From positions 124,001-188,000 of the forward strand of contig NZ_BBRJ01000003.1 in the NCBI RefSeq assembly GCF_002090095.1: DNA of 64,000 nt. The letters are read 5' to 3'. The notes beneath the pieces are model-generated. The model worked only from the letters and a program-made list of their open reading frames with translations, had not been told where the DNA came from and made no database searches. This document shows, piece after piece, positions 7,938 through 17,710 of this stretch; position 1 is the first letter of the stretch; every line of letters starts with the position of its first letter. Source of the stretch: Demequina sp. NBRC 110053. Lineage in GTDB: Bacteria > Actinomycetota > Actinomycetes > Actinomycetales > Demequinaceae. A program made the position numbers and the translations under genes.

Positions 7938-10010
7938 GTGACCGTCAACTGGAGTGACGCGGATCGCCGCGCCATCGACACCCTTCGCGTGCTCGCCGCC
8001 GACGCCGTCGAGAAGGTGGGCAACGGCCACCCGGGAACGGCGATCTCGCTCGCACCCGCCGCGTACCTGCTGTACCAGAATGTGATGCGCCACGACCCGT
8101 CGGACTCGCGCTGGCTGGGCCGCGACCGCTTCGTGCTGTCGGCCGGTCACTCGTCACTCACGCAGTACCTGCAGCTGTTCGCGTCTGGCTACGACGTGAA
8201 CATCGATGACATCAAGGCGCTGCGCACGTGGGGCTCGCGCACTCCGGGCCACCCCGAGTACCACCACACCGACGGAGTCGAGACCACGACCGGTCCCCTG
8301 GGGCAGGGGCTCGCGACGGCCGTGGGCATGGCCATGGCCGCCCGCCGCGAGCGGGGCCTCCTCGATCCTGACGCCGCACCCGGCGAGAGCCCCTTCGACC
8401 ACCACATCTTCGTGATCGCCTCCGACGGCGACCTCCAGGAGGGAGTGTCAGCGGAGGCGTCCTCGCTCGCCGGCACGCAGGAGCTCGGCAGCCTCATCGT
8501 GATCTGGGACGACAACAACATCTCGATCGAGGACGACACCGACGTCGCGTTCACCGAGGACGTCATCGCGCGCTACGCCGCGTATGGCTGGGACACCCAC
8601 CACGTCGAGTGGAAGAAGGAGGGCCAGGAGTACCACGAGGACATCGACGCGCTGCACGACGCGCTCGAGGCAGCCAAGGCTGACACCTCCCGACCCTCGT
8701 TCATCGCGCTCAGCACGATCATCGGCTGGCCGTCGCCCACCAAGCAGGACACGGGCGGCATCCACGGCTCCAAGCTGGGCACGGAGGAGGTGCGCGGCCT
8801 CAAGGAGGTGCTGGGCTTCGACCCTGACGCGACCTTCGCCGTGGAGCCGGAGATCATGGAGCACATGCTGAAGGTGCGCGACCGCGGCCAGACCGCGCAC
8901 TCGGATTGGAACGCCGACCTCGCCCGCTGGGAGGCGGAGAACCCCGAGCGCGCCGAGCTCCTGGCGCGGTTCCAGTCGGAGAAGCTGCCCGAGGGCTGGA
9001 CGGACGCGCTGCCCACGTTCGAGGAGGGCGGCTCCGTCGCGACTCGCGCAGCATCGGGCAAGGTGCTCAGCGCTCTCGCGCCGGTCCTCCCGGAGCTGTG
9101 GGGCGGCTCGGCCGACCTCGCCGGGTCCAACAACACCACGATGGACGGCGAGCCCTCCTTCCTTCCCGAGCGCCGCTCGACGGAGAAGTTCTCCGGCAAC
9201 ATCTACGGCCGCACGCTGCACTTCGGCATCCGCGAGCACGCCATGGGCGCGATCCTCAACGGCATCGCGCTGCACGGCCCCACCCGGGCGTACGGCGGCA
9301 CCTTCCTGACGTTCTCGGACTACATGAGGCCGGCGGTGCGTCTGGGTGCGCTCATGGAGGCACCCAGCATCTTCGTCTGGACGCATGACAGCATCGGCCT
9401 GGGCGAGGACGGTCCCACCCACCAGCCCATCGAGCACCTGGCGGCGCTGCGCGCCATCCCCGGGCTCGCCGTGGTGCGCCCGGCGGACGCCAACGAGACC
9501 GCGTACGCCTGGCGCGGCATCCTGGAGCGAGTCGAGGGCCCCGCCGGCCTGATCCTCACGCGTCAGAACGTGCCCACCTTCGAGCGCGCAGAGCTCGGCT
9601 CGGCGGAGGGCGTCCTCAAGGGCGCCTACGTCCTGGCTGACGCGGACGGCACCCCTGACGTGATCCTCATCGGCACGGGCTCCGAGGTGCAGCACGCCAT
9701 GGGAGCGCGCGAGCAGCTCGCCGCGGACGGCATTCAGGCGCGCGTGGTCTCCATGCCGTGTCGCGAGTGGTTCGACGAGCAGGACGAGGCCTATCGCGAG
9801 TCCGTCATCCCCTCGTCGGTCACCGCCCGCGTCGTGGTCGAGGCCGGCATCGCGCAGTGCTGGCACGACCTCGCCGGCGACGCTGGGCGGATCGTGTCGA
9901 TCGAGCACTACGGTGCATCGGCCGATGCTGACCTGCTGTTCGAGAAGTTCGGCTTCACGGCGGACAACGTGGCCGCGCACGCCCGCGAGTCGATCGCCGC
10001 AGCCCAGTGA
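7938..10010 (+). CDS. tkt: transketolase
   Basis: 690 aa, GTG start with Shine-Dalgarno GGGAGA. Thiamine diphosphate enzyme moving two-carbon units between pentose, tetrose and hexose phosphates. Visible signatures are GNGHPGTAISLAP (about residues 28-40), the ThDP/Mg motif SDGDLQEG through DDNNISI (about residues 160-198), and the pyrimidine-domain block GLGEDGPTHQP (about residue 490). It heads tkt-zwf-opcA-pgl. A strong GC hairpin after the stop separates it from zwf and may set a step-down in expression. Confidence 0.96.
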   Translation: MTVNWSDADRRAIDTLRVLAADAVEKVGNGHPGTAISLAPAAYLLYQNVMRHDPSDSRWLGRDRFVLSAGHSSLTQYLQLFASGYDVNIDDIKALRTWGSRTPGHPEYHHTDGVETTTGPLGQGLATAVGMAMAARRERGLLDPDAAPGESPFDHHIFVIASDGDLQEGVSAEASSLAGTQELGSLIVIWDDNNISIEDDTDVAFTEDVIARYAAYGWDTHHVEWKKEGQEYHEDIDALHDALEAAKADTSRPSFIALSTIIGWPSPTKQDTGGIHGSKLGTEEVRGLKEVLGFDPDATFAVEPEIMEHMLKVRDRGQTAHSDWNADLARWEAENPERAELLARFQSEKLPEGWTDALPTFEEGGSVATRAASGKVLSALAPVLPELWGGSADLAGSNNTTMDGEPSFLPERRSTEKFSGNIYGRTLHFGIREHAMGAILNGIALHGPTRAYGGTFLTFSDYMRPAVRLGALMEAPSIFVWTHDSIGLGEDGPTHQPIEHLAALRAIPGLAVVRPADANETAYAWRGILERVEGPAGLILTRQNVPTFERAELGSAEGVLKGAYVLADADGTPDVILIGTGSEVQHAMGAREQLAADGIQARVVSMPCREWFDEQDEAYRESVIPSSVTARVVVEAGIAQCWHDLAGDAGRIVSIEHYGASADADLLFEKFGFTADNVAAHARESIAAAQ

Positions 10011-10014
10011 CATC

Positions 10015-10041
10015 GGCGGGGCGAGCCGCGCTCGCCCCGCC
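10015..10041 (+). terminator. GC hairpin between tkt and zwf
   Basis: An 11-bp perfect stem (GGCGGGGCGAG with its complement) around the loop CCGCG begins 4 bp after the tkt stop. No U-tract follows, so it is more likely a partial or Rho-assisted terminator or an mRNA-stabilising stem than a full stop. Confidence 0.55.
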
Positions 10042-10065
10042 CGCACCCCCCGGAGGGCCCCAGCA

Positions 10066-11583
10066 GTGAACAACCCGTTGCGCGATCCCCGGGATCGCCG
10101 GCTTCCCCGCATCGCCGGATCCTGCGGACTCGTGATGTTCGGCGTGACCGGCGACCTCGCTCGCAAGAAGCTCATGCCAGCCGTCTACGACCTCGCGAAC
10201 CGCGGACTGCTCCCGCCCGCCTTCGCGCTCACGGGGTTCGCTCGGCGCGACTGGGACCGCGAGGACTTCGAGCAGGTCGTCTACGAGTCGGTCAAGAAGC
10301 ACGCGCGCACGCCGTTCCGCGAGGAGACGTGGAAGCAGCTCGCGGAGGGGATCCGCTTCGTCCAGGGAACCTTCGACGACGCCGATGCCTTCCAGCGCCT
10401 GCGCGAGACCGTCGAGGAGCTCGACGAGCGCCGCGGCACCGGTGGCAATCACGCGTTCTACCTCTCGATTCCGCCGTCGTCCTTCCCCCAGGTGCTGACG
10501 CAGCTGCGCGACTCGGGTCTGTCCGATCAGAAGGACGGCGCCTGGCGGCGCGTGGTGATCGAGAAGCCGTTCGGCCACGACCTCGAGTCCGCGAACGCCC
10601 TCGATGACGTGGTGTCGGAGGTGTTTCCCTCGGACTCGGTGTTCCGCATCGACCACTACCTCGGCAAGGAGACGGTTCAGAACCTGCTCGCGCTGAGGTT
10701 CGCGAACCAGCTGTTCGAGCCCATCTGGAACAGCCAGTACGTCGACCACGTGCAGATCACGATGGCCGAGGACATCGGCATCGGCTCGCGCGCCGGCTAC
10801 TACGACGGCATCGGTCAGGCGCGCGACGTCATCCAGAACCACCTCCTGCAGCTCTTCGCGCTCACGGCGATGGAGGAGCCGGCGACGTTCGACGCCGACG
10901 ACCTGCGCGACGAGAAGGAGAAGGTGCTGCGCGCGGCCAAGCTCCCGGCCGACCTCGACGCGAACACCGCGCGCGGTCAGTACGCGGCAGGGTGGCGGGG
11001 CGGCGAGCAGGTGGGCGGCTTCCTCGACGAGGACGGCATCGACCCCGACTCGATCACCGAGACCTATGCGGCGATCCGCCTCGACGTGCCCAACCGACGG
11101 TGGGCCGGCACGCCGTTCTATCTGCGCGCCGGCAAGCGCCTGGGCCGGCGCGTCACCGAGATCGCGCTCGTGTTCAAGAAGGCCCCCAGCCCCTACTTCC
11201 AGCAGATCGACGGCGTCGAGGTGGGCAACAACGCGCTCGTGATCCGCGTGCAGCCCGACGAGGGTGTGACGCTCAAGTTCGGCTCGAAGGTGCCTGGCAC
11301 GGGCATGGAGGTCCGCGATGTCACCATGGACTTCGCGTACGGCAACGCCTTCACGGAGTCGTCGCCGGAGGCGTACGAACGGCTGATCCTCGACGTCCTG
11401 CTGGGCGACCCGCCGCTGTTCCCGCGGCACGAGGAGGTCGCGCTGTCGTGGAAGCTGCTCGACCCGATCACCGCTCACTGGGCCGAGCAGGGCCAGCCGG
11501 AGGCGTACCGCTCGGGCACCTGGGGGCCGCCATCGGCCGACGCCATGCTCGCCAAGGATGGCCGCGTCTGGAGGCGCCCATGA
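10066..11583 (+). CDS. zwf: glucose-6-phosphate 1-dehydrogenase
   Basis: 505 aa. First step of the oxidative pentose phosphate pathway, oxidising glucose-6-phosphate with NADP+. N-terminal dinucleotide motif GVTGDLARKKLMPAVY at about residues 26-41; EKPFGHDL; the active-site signature RIDHYLGKE at about residues 195-203. The GTG at 10066 is preceded by CGGAGGG and gives the usual family length; the reading frame is open further upstream into tkt but without family residues. The stop overlaps the opcA ATG (ATGA), tying zwf to its partner OpcA. Confidence 0.96.
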   Translation: MNNPLRDPRDRRLPRIAGSCGLVMFGVTGDLARKKLMPAVYDLANRGLLPPAFALTGFARRDWDREDFEQVVYESVKKHARTPFREETWKQLAEGIRFVQGTFDDADAFQRLRETVEELDERRGTGGNHAFYLSIPPSSFPQVLTQLRDSGLSDQKDGAWRRVVIEKPFGHDLESANALDDVVSEVFPSDSVFRIDHYLGKETVQNLLALRFANQLFEPIWNSQYVDHVQITMAEDIGIGSRAGYYDGIGQARDVIQNHLLQLFALTAMEEPATFDADDLRDEKEKVLRAAKLPADLDANTARGQYAAGWRGGEQVGGFLDEDGIDPDSITETYAAIRLDVPNRRWAGTPFYLRAGKRLGRRVTEIALVFKKAPSPYFQQIDGVEVGNNALVIRVQPDEGVTLKFGSKVPGTGMEVRDVTMDFAYGNAFTESSPEAYERLILDVLLGDPPLFPRHEEVALSWKLLDPITAHWAEQGQPEAYRSGTWGPPSADAMLAKDGRVWRRP

Positions 11584-12503
11584 TCATCACGCTGCCCAAG
11601 ACCACCGTCTCCGAGATCAACAAGGCCCTCGTCAACGCGCGCAAGGAGGGCGGCGTGCTGTCGCTCAGCCGCGTCATGACGCTCGTGATCGACGCGACCG
11701 ACGCCGACCCCGAGGACGCGATCGAGACCGCCAATGTCGCGTCTCGCGAGCACCCCTGCCGCATCATCGTCATCTCCCCTGTGGAGCAGGGCGACGACTG
11801 CCTCGACGCCGAGCTGCGCGTGGGCGGTGACGCGGGCGCCTCCGAGGTGGTGGTGCTGCGGCCCTCGGGCGCTCAGACCGCGCACTCGGACACCCTGGTG
11901 ACGCCGCTGCTGCTGCCCGATGCACCGATCGTGGCGTGGTGGCCGGCGGTGGTCCCCACGAACGCCGCCGGCACGGGGATCGGGACCATGGCCGTGCGCA
12001 GGATCGTCGACTCGAAGGGCGAGGCCGAGCCGGGAGAGGTGCTCGCGCGCCTGGCGGCCGACTACGCACCCGGCGACACGGATCTCGCGTGGACGCGGGT
12101 CACCCGCTGGCGCGCCCTGCTCGCGGCGGCGCTCGAGCAGGTCGAGGACAGACGCGTCACGCGCGCGCGCCTCCACGGCGACACCGGCAGCCCGTCGATC
12201 CTGCTCCTCGGCGCGTGGCTGCAGAACACGCTCGGCTGCGAGATCGAGGACTCCTACGACGACACGGTGACCGGCCTGCAGTCGATCACCCTCGAGACAC
12301 CTTCGGGCGAGATCGGCATCTTCCGTCCTGACGGCACCAACGCGACCCTCACCCAGCCCCACCAGCCCGACCACACCATCGCGCTGCCGCCCCGCACGCT
12401 CGGCGACTGCCTCGCGGAGGAGCTGCGCCGACTGGACGACGATCCGGTCTATGGCGAGGCGCTGGCCCGCTACGCGGCGTCGCGCAATGGAGAGGTGACC
12501 TGA
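11580..12503 (+). CDS. opcA: glucose-6-phosphate dehydrogenase assembly protein OpcA
   Basis: 307 aa. OpcA is an allosteric or assembly factor for Zwf in cyanobacteria and actinobacteria. The protein is recognisable from conserved blocks: the IIVISP strand around residue 60, LLLPDAPIVAWWP near residues 109-121, and the LAWTRVTRWRALLAAALEQ helix. It overlaps zwf by 4 bases and pgl by one, so all three are likely translated in series. No catalytic motif is present, as expected for the family. Confidence 0.93.
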   Translation: MIITLPKTTVSEINKALVNARKEGGVLSLSRVMTLVIDATDADPEDAIETANVASREHPCRIIVISPVEQGDDCLDAELRVGGDAGASEVVVLRPSGAQTAHSDTLVTPLLLPDAPIVAWWPAVVPTNAAGTGIGTMAVRRIVDSKGEAEPGEVLARLAADYAPGDTDLAWTRVTRWRALLAAALEQVEDRRVTRARLHGDTGSPSILLLGAWLQNTLGCEIEDSYDDTVTGLQSITLETPSGEIGIFRPDGTNATLTQPHQPDHTIALPPRTLGDCLAEELRRLDDDPVYGEALARYAASRNGEVT

Positions 12504-13225
12504 TGCCCGAGGTGATCGTCTACGGCGATGCCGAGTCGCTCGCGGACGCCACGGCAGCGCGGCTGCTCGTGCGCATCGGCGATGTCCTCGCCCACCGCGA
12601 GCGAGCCGATGTGGTGCTCACGGGAGGAACCGTCGGCATCTCGACGCTCGCAGCCGCGGCGGCCTCTCCCCTGGCGCGCGCCATCGACTGGACGTCCGTG
12701 CACGTGTGGTGGGGCGACGAGCGGTTCGTCCCCGCCGGTGACGCGGAGCGCAACGAGGGGCAGGCTCAGGAGGCCCTGCTCGCGGGCCTGCCGCTGCCCG
12801 AGCAGAACATCCACCGCATGGGCGCGTCCGACGCCTACGCATCCGCCGAGGACGCCGCCGGGGCGTACGCCGCGGAGATCGACGCCGCCGGCGCGCCCGC
12901 ATGGGACGTGCTGATGCTCGGCCTCGGCCCCGACGGGCACGTCGCGAGCCTCTTCCCCGGCCACCAGGTCTACGTCGAGTCCGGCCCTGCCGACGCATCG
13001 GCCCTCGCGGTCCACGACTCCCCCAAGCCGCCGCCCACGCGCGTCTCGCTGTCGCTGGCAGCGATCAATCGCGCTCGCGAGGTCTGGGTGGTCGCGGCGG
13101 GCGAGCCCAAGGCCGAGGTCGTGGCGCGCTGCCTGAGGCACGACCTCGAGCTCCCCGGCGCTGCGGTCAGCGGCCTCGAGCGAACGCTGTGGCTGATCGA
13201 CGCCGCGGCCGCGACGCGCATCTGA
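12503..13225 (+). CDS. pgl: 6-phosphogluconolactonase (DevB type)
   Basis: 240 aa. Hydrolyses the lactone produced by Zwf. Family signatures include VVLTGGTVGISTL (about residues 37-49), HVWWGDERFVP (about residues 68-78), and LMLGLGPDGHVASLFPGH (about residues 135-152) with the conserved Gly-His. ATG shares one base with the opcA TGA. It ends the pentose phosphate cluster. The convergent Rdx gene ends 6 bp away, with no clear hairpin between them. Confidence 0.94.
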   Translation: MPEVIVYGDAESLADATAARLLVRIGDVLAHRERADVVLTGGTVGISTLAAAAASPLARAIDWTSVHVWWGDERFVPAGDAERNEGQAQEALLAGLPLPEQNIHRMGASDAYASAEDAAGAYAAEIDAAGAPAWDVLMLGLGPDGHVASLFPGHQVYVESGPADASALAVHDSPKPPPTRVSLSLAAINRAREVWVVAAGEPKAEVVARCLRHDLELPGAAVSGLERTLWLIDAAAATRI

Positions 13226-13231
13226 CGACCG

Positions 13232-13456
13232 CTAGAGCCGTTCCTTCACCGTCTCCACGATGGTGGTGATGTCGTACTCGTCGGGCTTCGAGTAGATGAC
13301 GTCGCCGTCCGCGCGGAACGTGAAGACGCCCTTGTCCCCCGGCTTCAAGGTCACGCCGGCGAGGCCCTGACCGAAGGTGCTCAGCAGCGTGCGCTGCGCG
13401 TCGAGCGCGCGGTCAAGGTAGCCGCAGGGAACGCAGTACTCGATCTCGATCTGCAT
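13232..13456 (-). CDS. Rdx/SelW-like thioredoxin-fold protein (Cys form)
   Basis: 74 aa. The N-terminal IEYCVPCGYLDRA contains a CxxC pair after the first strand, as in the SelT/SelW/SelH (Rdx) family, and the size is typical. Redox activity is a family-level expectation; substrates are unknown. Both positions are Cys, so no selenocysteine is involved. The start at 13456 has a good Shine-Dalgarno (AGGAGAG, 3-9 bases upstream); a longer in-frame extension runs through a pentanucleotide repeat and is not believable. A possible -10 TAGTGT is at 13500-13505. Confidence 0.85.
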   Translation of the reverse strand: MQIEIEYCVPCGYLDRALDAQRTLLSTFGQGLAGVTLKPGDKGVFTFRADGDVIYSKPDEYDITTIVETVKERL

Positions 13457-13540
13457 GTCTCTCCTCTTCTGGGCGGGCACCTCCCCACCCTTGAGAACGA
13501 CACTATCGCCCGTCCGGTGATTCCCCGGACACCCGCGCTC

Positions 13541-13570
13541 GCCTCGCCTCGCCTCGCCTCGCCTCGCCTC
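13541..13570. repeat. (GCCTC)6 pentanucleotide tandem repeat
   Basis: Six perfect copies of GCCTC in a row, flanked by partial copies. It lies 85-114 bp upstream of the Rdx start, just beyond the likely promoter. Such tracts are prone to slipped-strand length change. Confidence 0.95.
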
Positions 13571-13714
13571 CGACAGTGCCGAACATGGGCGTGGCGCCGC
13601 GCCGGCCGACACGCCGAGACAGGCCACGACACGCTCGCACGTCGGACCGGGAGCGTTCGTGACTGTCGGACGCAGCTGCGCCGGAGGGCCGATGCGCCGG
13701 CCGGGGAACGCATC

Positions 13715-13747
13715 GAGGCCGCCCGTCCTTGGCGGACGGGCGGCCTC
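13715..13747 (-). terminator. terminator hairpin after rbpA
   Basis: A 14-bp perfect stem (GAGGCCGCCCGTCC and its complement) with a 5-base loop lies 27 bp past the rbpA stop. There is no T-run, common for actinobacterial stem-only terminators. Confidence 0.7.
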
Positions 13748-13774
13748 GGTGCGACAGCGGTGGCTCGGTCGACG

Positions 13775-14146
13775 TCAGTCGGCGACGGCCACGGACTCTC
13801 GGCGCGCGCGCAGCACGGACAGCGCCTCGTCGAGCAGGGCCTGACCCTCCTCGTCCGACCGACGCTCCTTCACGTAGGCGAGGTGCGTCTTGTACGGCTC
13901 GTTGCGGATGGGCTCAGGCGGGTTCTCCTGGTCCAGTCCGGCAGGGAAGCCGCACTTGGGGCAGTCCCACTCGAGCGGGATCTCGGGCGTGTCCGTCTCA
14001 TCCCCCAGCGCGAAGCTGGGCGACGTGATGTGGCCACGAGCGCAGTAGTAGTTGACGGTCTGGCGAGGCGCGGACTCGCCGCGTTCGTCCTCGCCCATCG
14101 GGCCCGCGCCTACACGCGACCCCCTGATGGCGTTTCCAGCGGCCAT
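13775..14146 (-). CDS. rbpA: RNA polymerase-binding protein RbpA
   Basis: 123 aa. Actinobacteria-specific activator that binds the principal sigma factor and RNA polymerase and stabilises open complexes. The core has two Cys-containing knuckles, YYCARGHI and DCPKCGFPAG, separated by an acidic strand, and the C-terminal sigma-interacting helix (THLAYVKERRSDEEGQALL). The N-terminal RGSRVGAGP segment resembles the conserved basic tail. Start at 14146 leaves 19 bp to the secG stop. Its own hairpin follows. Confidence 0.95.
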   Translation of the reverse strand: MAAGNAIRGSRVGAGPMGEDERGESAPRQTVNYYCARGHITSPSFALGDETDTPEIPLEWDCPKCGFPAGLDQENPPEPIRNEPYKTHLAYVKERRSDEEGQALLDEALSVLRARRESVAVAD

Positions 14147-14165
14147 GATTCCCCTCGTCGTCTCT

Positions 14166-14411
14166 CTAGAGAGCGAAGCGGCTGATGAGACCGAGCAGCA
14201 CGATCACCATCACCCACACGATCGCCACGATCCAGGTGATGCGGGTCAGGTTGCGCTCACCCACCGCAGAGGACTGCACCCCCGAGGCGAAGCCACCACC
14301 GAACATGTCGGTGATGCCGCCGCCGCGGCCCCGGTGAATCAGCACGAGGCCGATGAGGATGAAACTGGTGAGCACCAGCAGCACCCACAGTGTGGTCTCG
14401 AGAATCGCCAC
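14166..14411 (-). CDS. secG: preprotein translocase subunit SecG
   Basis: 81 aa with two hydrophobic segments (about residues 4-24 and 57-76) joined by a Gly-rich loop GITDMFGGGFASG. This is the SecG layout; it assists SecYEA-driven export at the plasma membrane. GTG start preceded by AAGGAGAG. It follows tpiA by 62 bp. In that gap the minus strand carries AT-rich TATCCTTATAG, a possible own promoter. The gap-pgk-tpiA-secG order is conserved in actinobacteria. Confidence 0.92.
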   Translation of the reverse strand: MAILETTLWVLLVLTSFILIGLVLIHRGRGGGITDMFGGGFASGVQSSAVGERNLTRITWIVAIVWVMVIVLLGLISRFAL

Positions 14412-14473
14412 AGCTCTCCTTAGATCGCGGTCGAACGGCTATAAGGATACGCGACGCGGCGCGCACCTTGCGA

Positions 14474-15265
14474 CTAGATTCCCACCTGGTGCGCGCGGAA
14501 GCGGACGATCTTCGCAAACTCCTCGGGATCGAGGCTCGCGCCGCCCACCAGACCGCCGTCCACGTCGGGCTGTCCCATGAGCTGGGCGATCGACCCCGAC
14601 TTGACGGAGCCGCCGTACAGCACGCGAACGCCGTCCGCGAGCTCGGCGTCGTACAGCTCCGCGAGCCGGCTCCGGATGGCGGAGCAGACCTCCTGGGCGT
14701 CCTCCGGGGTCGCGACCTCGCCCGTGCCGATGGCCCACACGGGCTCGTACGCGATGACGACGTCCTTGGCCTTGTCGGCAGGAAGGTCCTTGAGCGCGCC
14801 GTCGAGCTGCGCGAGGGTGTGCTCGACGTGGTTGCCGGCCTTGCGGACCTCCAGGCCCTCGCCCACGCAGACGATCGGCACGATGCCGCTGGCGAAGGCC
14901 GCGGCGGTCTTCGCCGCCACGACCTCGTCGGTCTCGCCGTGATACTCGCGCCGCTCCGAGTGGCCCACGGCGACGTAGCTGACGCCGAGCTTGGCGAGCT
15001 GTGCGCCCGACACCTCGCCGGTGTAGGCGCCGGAGGCGTGCTGCGAGATGTCCTGGGCGCCGTACTTGATCTCGAGCTTGTCAGCGTCGACGAGCGTCTG
15101 CACCGAGCGGATGGAGGTGAACGATGCGAGCACCGCGACCTCGACGTCATCGAAGTCGTGCTTGCCGTCGCGCAGCAGCCAGGCGAGCTTCTGCACGGTG
15201 TGGGTGGCCTCGAGGTGGTCGAGGTTGAGCTTCCAGTTGCCGGCGATGAGCGGCGTGCGTGCCAT
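14474..15265 (-). CDS. tpiA: triosephosphate isomerase
   Basis: 263 aa. Interconverts dihydroxyacetone phosphate and glyceraldehyde 3-phosphate. Visible catalytic elements are Lys in GNWKLN (residues 10-15), His in VAVGHSERR, Glu in [11 protein letters not shown] (about residues 170-180), and the phosphate-binding [10 protein letters not shown] block. It starts 3 bp after the pgk stop, so the two are co-translated. Confidence 0.97.
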   Translation of the reverse strand: MARTPLIAGNWKLNLDHLEATHTVQKLAWLLRDGKHDFDDVEVAVLASFTSIRSVQTLVDADKLEIKYGAQDISQHASGAYTGEVSGAQLAKLGVSYVAVGHSERREYHGETDEVVAAKTAAAFASGIVPIVCVGEGLEVRKAGNHVEHTLAQLDGALKDLPADKAKDVVIAYEPVWAIGTGEVATPEDAQEVCSAIRSRLAELYDAELADGVRVLYGGSVKSGSIAQLMGQPDVDGGLVGGASLDPEEFAKIVRFRAHQVGI

Positions 15266-15268
15266 GTG

Positions 15269-16459
15269 TCAGTCCTCCAGTACGGACAGGCCCGGCAGGA
15301 CCTTGCCCTCGAGCAGTTCGAGCGACGCGCCGCCGCCCGTGGATATGTGTGAGAAGCCTGCCTCGTCGAAGCCGAGCCGGCGGACGGCGGCGGCCGAGTC
15401 ACCTCCGCCCACGACCGAGAACCCGTCGGCGTCGATCATGGCCTGAGCGACGGCCTTGGTGCCCGCGGCGAACGCATCGAACTCGAAGACTCCCATGGGG
15501 CCGTTCCAGACGATGGTCTTGGCGTCGGCGATCTTCGCCGCGAAGGCCTTGCCGGCCTCGGGGCCGATGTCGAGTCCCATCCAGCCGTCCGGGATCTCGC
15601 TCGCCGCGACGGTGCGGTGCTCGGCGTCGGCGGCGAACGCCGACGCCACCTCGATGTCCTCGGGAAGGACGATCTCGACGCCGTTGTCCTCGGCGGTCTG
15701 CAAGTAGCCCTTGACCTTGTCGATCTGGTCCGCCTCGAGCAGCGACGAGCCGACGTCGTGGCCCTTCGCCGCGAGGAAGGTGAAGACCATGCCGCCGCCG
15801 ATCAGCAGGCGATCGGCCTTGCCGAGCAGGTTCTCGATGACGAGCAGCTTGTCGGACACCTTCGAGCCGCCCAGCACCACCGCATACGGACGCTCCGGGT
15901 CCGTCGTGGCGCGCGACAGCGACTCGACCTCCTTCTGGACGAGCAGCCCCGCCGCCGCAGGCAGCAGCTTCGCGACGTCGTAGACGGAGGCCTGCTTGCG
16001 GTGGACGACGCCGAAGCCGTCCGACACGAAGGCGTCGGCGAACGAGGCCAGCTGTGCGGCCAGCGCCTCGCGCTCCTCGTCGGCCTTCGACGTCTCGCGG
16101 GCGTCGTAGCGCACGTTCTCGAGCATGGCGACCTGGCCGGGCTCGAGAGCCGCGACGGTCTCCTGGGCGGACTCGCCCACCAGGTCCTCGGCGAGCGTCA
16201 CGGGGCGGCCCAGCAGCTCGGCCAGGCGCGCGGCGGCCGGCGCGAGCGAGTACTCGGGCTTGGGCTCGCCGCCGGGACGGCCCAGGTGCGCCGTCACGAT
16301 GACGGCTGCGCCGGCGTCCAGCAGGCGCTGGATGGTGGGCACCGAGGCGCGCACGCGCCCGTCGTCCGTGATGGTGGTTCCGTCGAGTGGGACGTTGAGG
16401 TCGGAGCGCACCAGCACCTTCTTGCCGGTGAGGTCGCCCAGGGCGTCGATGGTCTTCAT
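15269..16459 (-). CDS. pgk: phosphoglycerate kinase
   Basis: 396 aa. Makes ATP from 1,3-bisphosphoglycerate. N-terminal substrate-binding block [14 protein letters not shown] (about residues 14-27), TAHLGRPGG, hinge [10 protein letters not shown] and C-terminal nucleotide loop [15 protein letters not shown] are intact. The ATG at 16459 has GAGGA eight bases upstream; an in-frame extension crosses the gap-pgk hairpin and is rejected. Confidence 0.97.
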   Translation of the reverse strand: MKTIDALGDLTGKKVLVRSDLNVPLDGTTITDDGRVRASVPTIQRLLDAGAAVIVTAHLGRPGGEPKPEYSLAPAAARLAELLGRPVTLAEDLVGESAQETVAALEPGQVAMLENVRYDARETSKADEEREALAAQLASFADAFVSDGFGVVHRKQASVYDVAKLLPAAAGLLVQKEVESLSRATTDPERPYAVVLGGSKVSDKLLVIENLLGKADRLLIGGGMVFTFLAAKGHDVGSSLLEADQIDKVKGYLQTAEDNGVEIVLPEDIEVASAFAADAEHRTVAASEIPDGWMGLDIGPEAGKAFAAKIADAKTIVWNGPMGVFEFDAFAAGTKAVAQAMIDADGFSVVGGGDSAAAVRRLGFDEAGFSHISTGGGASLELLEGKVLPGLSVLED

Positions 16460-16485
16460 GTCTTCAGTCCTCGTTTCCGTGACAT

Positions 16486-16524
16486 GACGACGCCCGCGCA
16501 CGCAGCGCGTGCGCGGGCGTCGTC
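16486..16524 (-). terminator. long hairpin between gap and pgk
   Basis: An 18-bp perfect stem with a 3-base loop (arms 16486-16503 and 16507-16524) lies 20 bp past the gap stop and 27 bp before the pgk start. It has no T-run. It may terminate part of the gap message or protect its 3' end, giving more gap than pgk-tpiA transcript. Confidence 0.7.
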
Positions 16525-16543
16525 ACGATGACACCTGTGCAGG

Positions 16544-17710
<1,167 letters not shown>

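Larger units (their letters stand above)
13457..13774. other. intergenic region between rbpA and the Rdx gene
   Basis: This 318-bp gap holds, from left to right, the Rdx leader and promoter, the (GCCTC)6 tract, unremarkable sequence, the word GCCGATGCGC at 13688-13697 and the rbpA terminator hairpin. No coding frame with a family match is visible on either strand. Confidence 0.8.

Noticed and set aside
13232..13627. Longer version of the Rdx protein with an N-terminal extension
   Set aside because: The extension translates the GCCTC repeat into Arg/Gly/Glu repeats, and the shorter ATG has a proper Shine-Dalgarno and the family N-terminus.
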